Assembly: GCF_004298475.1 (NCBI RefSeq)
Contig: NZ_SCRP01000022.1
Span: 62,001-126,000, forward strand
Length of the DNA stretch: 64,000 nt
Direction of reading: 5' to 3'
Origin: Paraburkholderia sp.
Lineage (GTDB): Bacteria; Pseudomonadota; Gammaproteobacteria; Burkholderiales; Burkholderiaceae
The first letter of the stretch is position 1; each line of letters opens with the position of its first letter. The notes under the pieces were generated by a model, which saw only the letters and a program-made list of their open reading frames with translations, was not told where the DNA came from and ran no database searches. This document shows, in pieces, positions 50,599 to 59,316 of the stretch. Position numbers and translations under genes: made by a program.

Positions 50599-53500
50599 AT
50601 GACCGCTCGCGTCACTCCACTGGATTCACGTGGCCACGACCGTAAGGGCGGCGATCACCTCGATTACCTGGAGCACGAGGGCGGCGCCTACCGGTATTAC
50701 CAGAGCAAAGACGGTCAGCTCCACGACGCGACGCAGTGGTGCGGCGTCGGCGCTGAATCGCTCGGCCTGGTCGGCCGCGTCGATTTCTCGATCGTGCGCA
50801 AGCTCGCGGCTGGCTTCGGCCCGGACGGCAAGGCGAAGCTGTGCCAGAACGCCGGCAAGGCCACCCATGAGGTCGGGGCGGACGTGACGTTTTCCGCGCC
50901 GAAAGGCGTGTCGGCGCTGTACGCAAAAGCGACGGTCGAGGAGCAACGCGACATCCTGCGCGTGCAGCAAGGCGCCGCCGCGGCCGGCATCGCGTTTTAC
51001 CAGCGGTCCTGCACCAGTCGGCGCGGCAAGCAGGGGCATGAAGCGGTCGGCATCCAGGGGATGGTCGCTGCGTCGTTCACGCATTTCGACGCCCGGCCGG
51101 TAGAGGCGGATCCTGCGGTGCACACCCACGCGTTGGTGCTCAACAACGGCAAGGCCGTCACCATCGACCCGCAGCTTCACACGCACACGTTGCTGTTCAA
51201 CACGGTGCTGTGCGACGACGGCGTCTGGCGCACGTTCAACACCGATCAGCTCATGCGGTTGCAGATGGCGGCCGGCGCGATCTACCGGGCCGAGCTGGCG
51301 AAGGGCCTGGCCGAACTCGGCTACGGCATCGAGAAGCAGGTCATGGTCGATGCCGACGGCCGCCCGACGGGCGACATCAGTTTCGGCGTTGTCGGGACCA
51401 CGCGCGAGGAACTGGCCGAGCTTTCCCGCCGCACCGAGCAGATCAACGAGTACGCGGAAAACCACGGCACGGATCGCCTGACGGCCGCGAAGCGCTCACG
51501 CAACGACAAGGACTGCCCGCCGCACGACGATCTGACCAAACATTGGTCCGACCGCCTCGACGACCTCGGGACGCGCGGGGCGCTGCGTTATCGCCACGCG
51601 AAGGACATGAAGGGGCTGCCGTCGAACGTCGGCGGCGCCAGCCTGGACGCCGTCACCGATCAGCTCGAAGCGCACGAGGTGTATTTCACACGAGCTGCGG
51701 TGATCCAGCGCGTCGCTCTTGAATACGTGGGTGTCATGTCGGCCAAGGACGTCGAGAAAGCCGTCGACGCATTGCTAGCATCCAAGCGCTTCGTCGCGCT
51801 CGACAAGACCGACGACCACGGGCAGACGCTCTACACGTCGCAGCGCCAGATCGATCGCGAATTGTGGATGGATGCGCACAGCCGTGCCGGCGTTGGCAAC
51901 CAGGCCGTCCGTTTGAAGGCCGAGGCGGTGCAGGCCGCCATCGCCGAGTTCACGGCGAAGAAGGGCGTGCCTTCCCTGGAACAGCGGGCGGCGATCGAGC
52001 GCGTCACGATGGGCAGCGGAACCGTGGCGATCATCGAGGGACGTGCGGGCACTGGCAAGAGCTACACCAGCGAAGCGATCAAGCGAGCGTTTGAGCTGGA
52101 AGGCTACACGTGCCTCGGCGCTGCCATTGCGAACGCCGCCCAGAAGAAGCTGGAAGCCGAATCCGGCATGGCCAGTTCGTCGATCACGTCGTTGCTGGCC
52201 CGGCTCGACCGCGGCATGCCGTTGCCGAAGCGCTGCGCGATCTTCGTCGACGAGATCGGCATGGTCGACAGCCGGAGTTGGTACCGACTGAAGCAGCACG
52301 TCGCGGCGGCCGAGAAGGACGGTGCCGTCGTCAAGCTGATCGGCCTGGGCGACCGGAACCAACTGGCGCCCGTGGGCGCCGGCAACCCGATGCAAGCGGA
52401 GGTTAAAGTGGTTGGCCGTTCGTTGCTGACGCGCATCCGCCGGCAACGGGATCGCGAAGATCGCATCACATCGTCGATGTTCTACGGGCAGAACGCCCAA
52501 GACATCGTCGACATCGAGGCGATCGAGGCCAAGCTGAAAGCCCTGCCGTCCGGCTCGTCGTCCGAGCGCGACCGGCTCGAGCAGGAGCGTGGGCGGCTGG
52601 ACCGCAAGATCCTCGATGACGCGATGGCCGGGAGCATGATCGACGCCGCGGCGGTGTTCAAACGGCTGTGCGATCGCGGCCAGGTGGTGCAGGCCGAGGA
52701 TTCGGTCGCCGCGATGCACCGCCTGGTCGACGATTACTTCGACGCGCGGGCGACGGCGGACATTCCCGATCCGCACCGGCCGGGCATGTTCCTGGCCCGC
52801 GCGGGCGAGCTGCTGCCGCCGTCGGAGAAGCTGATCCTGGGCTCGACGCGCAGCGACGTGGCCGCGCTCAACGATGCGGTTCGCTCCGGGTTGAAGCAGC
52901 GCGGTTTGCTGCACGACGGGTATGCGGTCAAGACGATCCAGTCGAACGGTGAATACAAGGTGCTCGAACTGTCGAAGGGCGATCGCATCCGCTTCGGCGC
53001 TGCGAACACGTCGCTGGACGTGATCAACGGCACGATGGCGACGATCGAATCGATTCTGCCGGCGAAGGACGGGCGGGGCTGCGACCTGATGCTGCGCGAA
53101 TACTCCGACATCGCCAAGCTTCACGGTCGAACCATCCGTCTGAACACGGAAGACGAGCGCCACCTGTCGCACGCGTACGCGGTCACCGTCCACAAATCAC
53201 AGGGCCAAGGCCTGGCGTGGGTCGGCGCGCTGGCGAACGCGCGCATGCTCGACAAAGCGGCATCCCTAGTCGCGTTCACGCGGTCGAAGCAAGCGTTCCG
53301 CTTCTACGCCGGCCAGATGGACTTCAAGGGGCTGGCCGAAGCGTTCGCTCGTGAGCGGCTGAAGCGCAACGCCATCGATTTCGCCACTCGGGCGCAGCGG
53401 CAGCGTTTGGATGAGAAGCGGCGAGAGCAAGACACGGCCATTTCGCAGCAGCGTTCAGGCATTGGGGAGCGAGAGGCTGCGACGGCGATGTCGCATCGGT

Positions 53501-53760
53501 TCGTGACCGCGACCAGGGCGCTGCGCGAGGCGTGGCGGGATCGGCGGCAGGGGCGCGTCCGCGAGCGCGATGAGCTTTGGGCTAGGGCGCGCTCGCCGCT
53601 GGAAAGGCTGAGGGTGGCTGCGGCTCACGCTCGCCGTCCGTTCATCGACGCGCTCGACCGTTGGCGTGGTCGGGCGTTGGCAAACCCCGAAGCATCGGGT
53701 CAGCGCGATGCTGCGCCCGAAGCACCAACCAGGCGGTCGCGCCAGCCTCTGCGAATGTAG
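50599..53760 (+). CDS. MobF-type conjugative relaxase-helicase (TrwC/TraI family)
   Basis: A 1053-residue protein. The N-terminal relaxase has tyrosines in HLDYLEHEGGAYRYYQSKDG, VTFSAPKGVSALY, and the metal-binding HxH. That last motif occurs twice in a row: DPAVHTH (H175/H177) and DPQLHTH (H194/H196). The helicase half has Walker A GRAGTGKSYTS near 481, IFVDEIGMVDSRSW, LIGLGDRNQLAPVG and YAVTVHKSQGQG. It nicks at oriT, stays bound to the 5' end and unwinds DNA for transfer. The C-terminus is basic. oriT is not identified but is probably close. Confidence 0.92.
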   Translation: MTARVTPLDSRGHDRKGGDHLDYLEHEGGAYRYYQSKDGQLHDATQWCGVGAESLGLVGRVDFSIVRKLAAGFGPDGKAKLCQNAGKATHEVGADVTFSAPKGVSALYAKATVEEQRDILRVQQGAAAAGIAFYQRSCTSRRGKQGHEAVGIQGMVAASFTHFDARPVEADPAVHTHALVLNNGKAVTIDPQLHTHTLLFNTVLCDDGVWRTFNTDQLMRLQMAAGAIYRAELAKGLAELGYGIEKQVMVDADGRPTGDISFGVVGTTREELAELSRRTEQINEYAENHGTDRLTAAKRSRNDKDCPPHDDLTKHWSDRLDDLGTRGALRYRHAKDMKGLPSNVGGASLDAVTDQLEAHEVYFTRAAVIQRVALEYVGVMSAKDVEKAVDALLASKRFVALDKTDDHGQTLYTSQRQIDRELWMDAHSRAGVGNQAVRLKAEAVQAAIAEFTAKKGVPSLEQRAAIERVTMGSGTVAIIEGRAGTGKSYTSEAIKRAFELEGYTCLGAAIANAAQKKLEAESGMASSSITSLLARLDRGMPLPKRCAIFVDEIGMVDSRSWYRLKQHVAAAEKDGAVVKLIGLGDRNQLAPVGAGNPMQAEVKVVGRSLLTRIRRQRDREDRITSSMFYGQNAQDIVDIEAIEAKLKALPSGSSSERDRLEQERGRLDRKILDDAMAGSMIDAAAVFKRLCDRGQVVQAEDSVAAMHRLVDDYFDARATADIPDPHRPGMFLARAGELLPPSEKLILGSTRSDVAALNDAVRSGLKQRGLLHDGYAVKTIQSNGEYKVLELSKGDRIRFGAANTSLDVINGTMATIESILPAKDGRGCDLMLREYSDIAKLHGRTIRLNTEDERHLSHAYAVTVHKSQGQGLAWVGALANARMLDKAASLVAFTRSKQAFRFYAGQMDFKGLAEAFARERLKRNAIDFATRAQRQRLDEKRREQDTAISQQRSGIGEREAATAMSHRFVTATRALREAWRDRRQGRVRERDELWARARSPLERLRVAAAHARRPFIDALDRWRGRALANPEASGQRDAAPEAPTRRSRQPLRM

Positions 53761-53946
53761 CGCGGGCACGTTCGATAACCGGGATGGTGCAGTCGCGCCT
53801 ATCTACACGACCATTACGCTGATCGTGCATTGCGTGCTATTTGGTCTCCGTTTCTGGTATTTTCGTGTGAGTAATTTGCTACTCGCACGATGAACCGTCC
53901 CGGAAATCAGCGGCGGAGGGGAACGCGCCTACAGGAGCACCAATGC

Positions 53947-54675
53947 ATGGAACTCGTAACACGTGTGTGGAAAGATCCGGTGTGGAGCAAAGTGATTTCA
54001 GCGGCCATTATCGGAGCTATCGTCTGGATCGGGCAGCATTATCTGGGCAACGCGGTTGCATTCGCTTATGCGAATGCCTTCACACCGATTTTTTTGCCGC
54101 ACTGGATGATATGGCTATGGGCTGCTGTAACCGTAGCTTTGGCCTTTGTCGCCGGCTGGGCTCTCTTGTGCAAAAGAGCCGCAAACATTGAAACTGTCAG
54201 TGCGAAGCCCACCGCGCTAGATCCGAAGATCGAGATCGCCACGAAGTCGACTGCCCCTTATCACGTGACCGATGTCAAGTCTGATCAAGTGCAGAGCACC
54301 GTGAGAATCGGTGTCAAAAATGCGGGTGGCAGGACTCTTTCTAACTGCAAAGTCTATATCGAGAAGATTTCTCCCCCAACAGGCTCACCCGGAGGAACGA
54401 CCTTGCTGCTGGACGGAACCGGATTTCAGTTACGACATGATGATCCAGAGAGATTCGTGGAGGTCGCTGCGCATTGGGGCAGCAGCGACAAGTTCAGATT
54501 CAGCACACCGATAGGTGGCGGCTTCTTTGATAGCACCCAATGGCTGGACGACAACACGCTCCGAACGTTTGCCATCCGCGTAACTGCAACTGAATGTGAG
54601 CGCTCCGCTCTGTTCGAAATTCGGGTCGACGAGTCGAAGAAGCTGCATCTCCGGTTCCTAAACTACATCAATTGA
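53947..54675 (+). CDS. Membrane-anchored hypothetical protein
   Basis: A 242-residue protein with two transmembrane helices near the N-terminus (VISAAIIGAIVWIGQHYL, WMIWLWAAVTVALAFVAGWA) and a ~150-residue soluble beta-rich domain (STVRIGVKNAGGRTLSNCKV, FAIRVTATECERSALFEIRV). I start at ATG 53947, 9 nt after an AGGAG site. It lies before an AlbA_2 gene and may be part of one cargo cassette with it. Family unknown. Confidence 0.6.
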   Translation: MELVTRVWKDPVWSKVISAAIIGAIVWIGQHYLGNAVAFAYANAFTPIFLPHWMIWLWAAVTVALAFVAGWALLCKRAANIETVSAKPTALDPKIEIATKSTAPYHVTDVKSDQVQSTVRIGVKNAGGRTLSNCKVYIEKISPPTGSPGGTTLLLDGTGFQLRHDDPERFVEVAAHWGSSDKFRFSTPIGGGFFDSTQWLDDNTLRTFAIRVTATECERSALFEIRVDESKKLHLRFLNYIN

Positions 54676-54742
54676 CCCCGGATACGTGGCATGAACGCTC
54701 CCGCGTATCCCAGCCGCCGGAGCCTAACCAGGACTTCACCCC

Positions 54743-55936
54743 ATGTCGCTATTAGATATTCCGCTCGATAAGGTTACTGAAGCCGAGCTACAAAACCTCG
54801 TCGCGGCAAAGGTCAGCGAATCGACCTACCTGGATTACAAACAGCAAACCTATGCCGATGGCGACGACGCTCGCTCGGAGTTCCTCGCGGACGTCTCGGC
54901 CTTCGCCAATACTCTGGGTGGCGACATTATCGTCGGCGTTGCCGAGCACGATGGCGTGGCGGCGGCACTTACACCGTTTCAGGGCGATGTCGATAAAGAG
55001 ATGCGCCGGTTGGAGCAAATCGCCTTGGCCGGCCTCGAACCACGCATCAGCAACATGCGTGTTCGCGCGATTCCAGTCGCCAGCGGTGGCCACATTCTTA
55101 TTATACGGATACCCAGGAGCTTTCTGCCGCCCCATCGAGTAGTGGCCCGCAGCAGCAACAAGTTCTGGGCGCGCGCGGGAACCGTTAAATATCAGCCTAA
55201 CGTCCAGCAACTCCGCCAACTCTTCAACGACGCGCCACACATGGCCGAACGCATCCGGTCGTTTCTCGGCGATCGGCTGGTCAAAATCAACGCCGGCGAT
55301 ACGCCGATCCCGTTAAGCGCGTCGGGAAAGATGGTCGTCCACGTGATTCCCGCCCCGACTTTTGCCGACGACCGGCTCGCTGACATTGTTCAGGTAATGG
55401 CTTCAGGAACCCATGTCCCGTTGCCGCCGGGTGAGTTTGGCGGATCGAACCAAGCGGGGGTCAATCTTGATGGGTTCTTGAACAGTACGCATCCGAATGA
55501 CGCTGTTCGGTCTGCCTATGCCCAATTCTTCCGAAACGGTGCGATCGAGGGCGTGAGGGAGCTGTCTTACGAGCCCGATGGCCAGTCTCGGTTCATCGGT
55601 CGCGACTTGACGACCCTCGTCATCAACGCGGTTCGGCAATATCTCGGCGTCTTAAAGTCCTACGAGACCGGCTTACCGATCTACATTTTCGTCTCGCTAT
55701 GCAATGCGACGAAGACAGTCTATCGACACTCCCCTGAGGGTTTAGGCTGGAGTGACACGAAGCCGGTCGGGCGCGAGATCGTTGTGTTGCCGGAAATCTA
55801 TCTCGACAGCTACGATGCTGATGTCCCTTCGGTCCTGCGACCCGTTTTCAACGTTCTCTGGAATGCCGTCGGCTTTCCCCAGTGCGACATGTACGACGGC
55901 CAGGGACAGTGGCGGGGAAGTATCTCGCCCGGTTGA
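54743..55936 (+). CDS. AlbA_2 (Schlafen-type) domain protein, copy 2
   Basis: A 397-residue protein. It has STYLDYKQQTY, then ADVSAFANTLGGDIIVGVAE and PHRVVARSSNKFWARAGTVK (AlbA_2), followed by a C-terminal domain. Its blocks (SGKMVVHVIPAPTFADDRLA, AIEGVRELSYEPDGQ, EIYLDSYDADVPSVLRPVFN, GFPQCDMYDGQGQW) run in the same order as the copy at 41810-42988. Two such copies in one element flank the coupling-protein/relaxase module. Function probably defensive or nucleic-acid-binding (inference). Confidence 0.72.
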   Translation: MSLLDIPLDKVTEAELQNLVAAKVSESTYLDYKQQTYADGDDARSEFLADVSAFANTLGGDIIVGVAEHDGVAAALTPFQGDVDKEMRRLEQIALAGLEPRISNMRVRAIPVASGGHILIIRIPRSFLPPHRVVARSSNKFWARAGTVKYQPNVQQLRQLFNDAPHMAERIRSFLGDRLVKINAGDTPIPLSASGKMVVHVIPAPTFADDRLADIVQVMASGTHVPLPPGEFGGSNQAGVNLDGFLNSTHPNDAVRSAYAQFFRNGAIEGVRELSYEPDGQSRFIGRDLTTLVINAVRQYLGVLKSYETGLPIYIFVSLCNATKTVYRHSPEGLGWSDTKPVGREIVVLPEIYLDSYDADVPSVLRPVFNVLWNAVGFPQCDMYDGQGQWRGSISPG

Positions 55937-55989
55937 GAACCGGTTGGACGCGACGTTGCGAGTGACCTAAATTGAGCGGTCGCATACCG

Positions 55990-56704
55990 TCAATGCAGAA
56001 CGCTGGCCGCCCCGCAGCATTTTTTGAACTTCTTGCCGCTGGTCGCACGGGCAGGGATCGTTGCGGCCGATTTTTGGCGCTGTCCGCTGGATCGTCGTTG
56101 CAAGTTGCCGCTCATGCACCGCGCCGCGGTATGGCAACCAGAAACGGTAGATCGACGCGATGCTGTCGGGGATCTGCTCAGAAAGCTCCTCGCGCTGGTT
56201 GGGCCAGCGCACAAGTAACTCCTCGTCGTCGCTCACTTCCTCCGCGCCCAGAAGGTAAATCGGGCGCAGCCAAGCTTTTCCCTGGGCATCGTCGAACAGC
56301 GGTTGCCAATCGGCCCGACGCAGTCCGATGCCGTCCATGAAACCGTGCGCCCACGCTTCGCCGTCCAGATACTCGTACGGATCGTCCGGGTAGTGGTTGA
56401 TGTTCAGCACTGGCGCGATCGAATCAGGATCGTGTTCGAGCGTTTGGATGATCCCGTTGTAGTGGCGCATCAGGAGGCTGAAAACGTGCTGGGCATGTTC
56501 CATCGACTCGAAGTGTGGCGAGTCCTCCGGCGTCGGTCCCCAGACGGCCGGCAACCATTCGCTCGGCAGCACGGTGGTGGGGCCGATGGCGATGGCCGTC
56601 AGGAATCCGTCCAGCGTGTCGATCATCATGGTTTCGTCCGACGCGATGTCGGACATCAGGAATTGGTCGAGCTCGTCGATCTCATCGTCGGATTGGTGAA
56701 TCAT
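55990..56704 (-). pseudogene. YecA/UPF0149 family protein with SEC-C end frameshifted
   Basis: The start at ATG 56704 gives MIHQSDDEIDELDQFLMSDI and the UPF0149 features (TMMIDTLDGFLTAIAIGPTT, WLPAVWG, YLDGEAWAHGFMDGI). Near the C-terminus APKIGRNDPCPC should continue as a SEC-C zinc motif (GSGKKFKKCCG). The frame instead reads DQRQEVQKML, while the next frame gives SGKKFKKCCGAASVLH and a stop at 55990. One extra base at about 56037-56045 explains this. Without the shift the frame ends near 55967. A real mutation or a sequencing error. Confidence 0.7.
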
Positions 56705-56888
56705 GCGCAAAGGGTCCAGGGTAGGGAGGTCGCCGCGGTGCCTGGCAGGCCGTCTTTCGACGGTAAGCGAATTGGCTCGCGGTGACACATACGGAAACCC
56801 ATTTTACCGACCAGAGACAAGACCGGCTTGGTCGTTCGGTGCATCCTGTGCCGATCGCACCTACTGTCTCGGACAACAACGCTCATCA

Positions 56889-57095
56889 TCACTCGATGCG
56901 CGCTTTCGCCAGGAGCGCGTCGATCTCGTCGTTGACGACCTGCGACTGGCTCTTGCCGGCCGTTGCGCAGTAGATCTTCAGCCGGCGAAGCTTGTCGGCG
57001 GTGACATCGATCGACAGGCGCACGCGCTTGTCGTCAGCCAGCAGGCGTTGCAGTTTTTCGGGAACAGTAGCAGGGCGGTTGACGGTCAGGGCCAT
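56889..57095 (-). CDS. Ribbon-helix-helix partition/repressor protein (ParG-like)
   Basis: A 68-residue protein. VRLSIDVTADKLRRLKIYCA and TAGKSQSQVVNDEIDALLAK are the strand and two helices of an RHH dimer, with a basic flexible N-terminus. It directly follows parA in a leftward operon, the ParF/ParG or VirC1-like arrangement. It should bind the repeats upstream of parA and act as both centromere-binding protein and repressor. GGAG before the ATG. Confidence 0.8.
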   Translation of the reverse strand: MALTVNRPATVPEKLQRLLADDKRVRLSIDVTADKLRRLKIYCATAGKSQSQVVNDEIDALLAKARIE

Positions 57096-57116
57096 CGTAA
57101 TCTCCAGGGAACGTTG

Positions 57117-57794
57117 TTAAGCGGCGCAGGCCAGGGGCTGCGCGAACAGCGCCAGGCATTCGTCGGCAAGAGCGTCGATATCGGCGCGAGCGGCGAGCAG
57201 CGACGGCCGATCGATGCTCTTGATGTCGTCGAACACCGTCTTGCCTTCGGACAGCGCCGTTGGATATGCGACGCGCTGATGAACGACCGTCGACAGCAGC
57301 GGCACGCCCAGGTCGCCCAGTACCGCCGTCGCTTCGCGCAGCAATCGGGTGCGCGGCGCCGCGCGAGTCAACACGAACGCGGCGCGGAGCGCGCCGTCGG
57401 TCAGGGCCTGCCGTTGGCGTACCAGGTCGACGAGTCCGGACAGCGCCCATAGGTCGTTCGGCGTGGCCTGGACCGGGATCAGAACGAGATCTGCGGCCTT
57501 GATTGCGGCCACGGCCATCAGCGGATCGTTCGCAACGCCGTCGATGATCCGGATGTCGTCCTGGCGCCCGAGCTTCTTCAAGTCTTTGTCGAGCGTCGGC
57601 CGATCCAGGCCGATCACGTCGATGTCGGTTTCATCGTGACTCGCGGCCCACATGCGGACTGCCGACCCGGACGCTTTGTCGCTGTCGACCAGCAATACGC
57701 GTTGCTGCCGGCGGGCGAGCGCCACCGCCAGGTGAATTGCGGTCGTGCTCTTGCCGCTGCCGCCCTTTTCCGAGACTAGGCCGATGGTGATCAT
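57117..57794 (-). CDS. parA: ParA/MinD-type partition ATPase
   Basis: A 225-residue protein. The deviant Walker A EKGGSGKSTTAIHLAVALAR at residues 9-16 onward, Walker A' (LVDSDKASGS) and switch motifs (IDGVANDPLM, PVQATPNDLWALSGLVDLV) define a short ParA of the ParF/VirC1 type without N-terminal HTH. It moves plasmid copies or keeps an excised element in dividing cells. I start at ATG 57794 with GGAG 7 nt upstream. The operator region is directly upstream. Confidence 0.9.
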   Translation of the reverse strand: MITIGLVSEKGGSGKSTTAIHLAVALARRQQRVLLVDSDKASGSAVRMWAASHDETDIDVIGLDRPTLDKDLKKLGRQDDIRIIDGVANDPLMAVAAIKAADLVLIPVQATPNDLWALSGLVDLVRQRQALTDGALRAAFVLTRAAPRTRLLREATAVLGDLGVPLLSTVVHQRVAYPTALSEGKTVFDDIKSIDRPSLLAARADIDALADECLALFAQPLACAA

Positions 57795-57826
57795 CGATTG
57801 CTCCGCATTGAGGTGTTGGTGCACCG

Positions 57827-57905
57827 GCATGTGCCGGTGTGTCATGGCACAAACGTGCCGTTGCGCAGTTGTGCCGAGGTGCCTTTGTGCCGTGGCACAA
57901 CACGA
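57827..57905. promoter_or_regulatory. parA promoter operator/centromere with TGTGCC repeats
   Basis: The stretch holds at least six GTGCC/GGCAC half-sites on both strands, including TTGTGCC-GT-GGCACAA (about 57885-57900) and the 23-nt motif at 57838-57860 that recurs at 18159-18181. Closely spaced half-sites upstream of parA are typical of parS sites bound by RHH proteins. Confidence 0.65.
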
Positions 57906-57940
57906 TGTAACCGTACTTCCCGGAGAAATCCAAATTCTTT

Positions 57941-57960
57941 GGTAGACCGTTTATCAAAAA
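57941..57960 (+). promoter_or_regulatory. TAGACC-type site upstream of the origin region
   Basis: GGTAGACCGTTTATCAAAAA, nearly identical to the sequence at 31777 (GGTAGACTGTTCATCAAAAA). No annotated gene starts at the usual ~100-nt distance, so either a small gene is missed or the site has another role, such as in the origin. Confidence 0.4.
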
Positions 57961-58485
57961 ATGTGATGACCGCCGGTCGTGCCGTTCACGGTTGCCGAGC
58001 GGTGCCTGCGTCCGTCGCGCGAGGCCGATGGATCGCCGCGCTTGCCGCTCGTGCGGCATGCAGGAATGTCCCGCAGCGTGTGATCGGGCAAGGCCAGGAC
58101 CGCCGGAACTCATCGACATGGCGGCGCCATGGTTCTTCGCCGACGCGGACGTTGGGCTTGACGTATGCGCGTATGGTGCGCAGGGCGCGGACGCGTGAAA
58201 CCTCGCCGGAGGCGAGGGGCGATCCCGCTTCGCGCTCTGAGCCCGGGGCATTGGATTTGACGCGCCTGGGGTGGTAACGCTTCGCCCCGCGGCGACGGCC
58301 CCGGTTCGTCGCCGTAGGCGGTTACGGGGTGGAGTGCCGAGGCGGCGATAGCCGCCCAGATGTTGGTGTTCCCGCCGGCACCGCAAAACCACAGGATTCA
58401 ACCGGTCGGGTGGTGGGAACTGCCTTCAGGCTGGTTCCCAACCACCTTCCTGCTGCTTTTTCTACAGTACGACGTACATGTACAT

Positions 58486-58525
58486 ATAAGAGGGGAACGC
58501 GCCCCCGAGGGGCGCTCCCCCTTAT
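58486..58525. repeat. Long imperfect hairpin near the iterons
   Basis: The left arm ATAAG-A-GGGG-AAC-GCGCCCC pairs with GGGGCGC-TC-CCCC-C-TTAT around CGA. Together with flanking AT-rich DNA (TTATGTATCTTATAAAACC) it could be an origin hairpin or a bidirectional terminator. No long T-run follows. Confidence 0.5.
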
Positions 58526-58596
58526 GTATCTTATAAAACCTTAAGCGCGGCTGGAGCCCATATCCAGCAAGGCTTAGCGGGCAGGTGCTGCACACT

Positions 58597-58670
58597 CGTT
58601 CATAGAGTTGTGCATCGTCGTTCATAGAGTTCCGCAGCGTCGTTCATAGACCCCGCACACTCGTTCATAG
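58597..58670. repeat. Four iterons, replication origin candidate
   Basis: CGTTCATAG begins at 58597, 58619, 58641 and 58662, spacing 22, 22 and 21 bp, in a broader consensus GCA..CGTCGTTCATAGA. Two helical turns between copies is the standard iteron layout for TrfA-type initiators, and a trfA-like gene lies 640 bp downstream. This is the likely oriV core. Confidence 0.8.
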
Positions 58671-58839
58671 GCCCAGCCACAGGTCAGCCCTGGGGCGAGA
58701 CGCGGCGACGGCGCAACGCATCGGCGCACGCAGTCCCGTGAAAAAAAGCGTCGAAAACGTGCCGATATATGCCGTCGTTATTCGACAAGCTGCTGCCCTG
58801 GAGCTTTACTGGGTGTGGATCAACCCACGGAGCCAGTCC

Positions 58840-59316
58840 ATGCCAACCCGTCCCGCCCTGCTGAACAGCGCGAGTACCACGATCTCCGGCGAGCAAAACG
58901 CAGCAATTGACACGAAGGTGTCGCTGCAACTGCCGCGCACCACGATCGTCCGGATCCTCATCACGGAGACCGTCGCGGATGCCGCCCTCACCGACGCCAT
59001 CCATGTTGAAGCGTTGACCCACGTGGCCCGCCGTAAGCAGCCGGATCGGTTGGCGCACGAGTGGACGATCTCAGCCGCGATCGGCAACGAGGCATGGGCG
59101 GCGATGGAGGCCATCCGTGCTCGGACCGGTGCCCGTGTCAGCGAAGTCATGCGCGCCATCCTTGTCGTTGCGCTCAACGCCGGAATCGATCGATTCGAGC
59201 ACGAGTTCGCCACGGCGCTGGCCGCGCGCAAAGCTGCATCGGAGCGTGGACGGCAAGATCTCGTTCGCCGAGTCGCACGGGCTGGCCTCAGCATGTCCGG
59301 CGAGGTGGCGGCATGA
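58840..59316 (+). CDS. Hypothetical protein translationally coupled to trfA
   Basis: A 158-residue protein. The C-terminal half has an RHH/helical look (NEAWAAMEAIRARTGARVSE, VMRAILVVALNAGIDRFEHE) and a basic end. I start at ATG 58840 (GGAG upstream). The frame extends to 58738 without support. Its stop overlaps the trfA start (ATGA, 59313-59316). In IncP plasmids ssb occupies this place, but this is not an SSB. It may be a copy-number or initiator accessory protein. Confidence 0.6.
   Translation: MPTRPALLNSASTTISGEQNAAIDTKVSLQLPRTTIVRILITETVADAALTDAIHVEALTHVARRKQPDRLAHEWTISAAIGNEAWAAMEAIRARTGARVSEVMRAILVVALNAGIDRFEHEFATALAARKAASERGRQDLVRRVARAGLSMSGEVAA

Larger units (their letters stand above)
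57795..58839. other. Non-coding region between parA and the trfA operon: operator, hairpins and iterons
   Basis: About 1,045 bases without a convincing gene. In order: the TGTGCC-repeat operator of parA (57827-57905); a TAGACC-type site (57941-57960); GGCGGC-GATA-GCCGCC (about 58341); three GTAC steps near 58468-58481; a long hairpin (58486-58525); and four iterons (58597-58670). Together this looks like a combined centromere and replication origin. Confidence 0.6.

Noticed and set aside
57992..58198. 68-codon rightward ORF about 50-100 nt after the TAGACC site
   Set aside because: Composition is ambiguous, ribosome site poor, and no family seen. Left unannotated though a small gene or RNA here cannot be excluded.
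58597..58670. Regular short repeats considered as a CRISPR array
   Set aside because: Repeat core is only 9-15 bp with 22-bp period and no spacers or cas genes. The layout fits iterons next to trfA.
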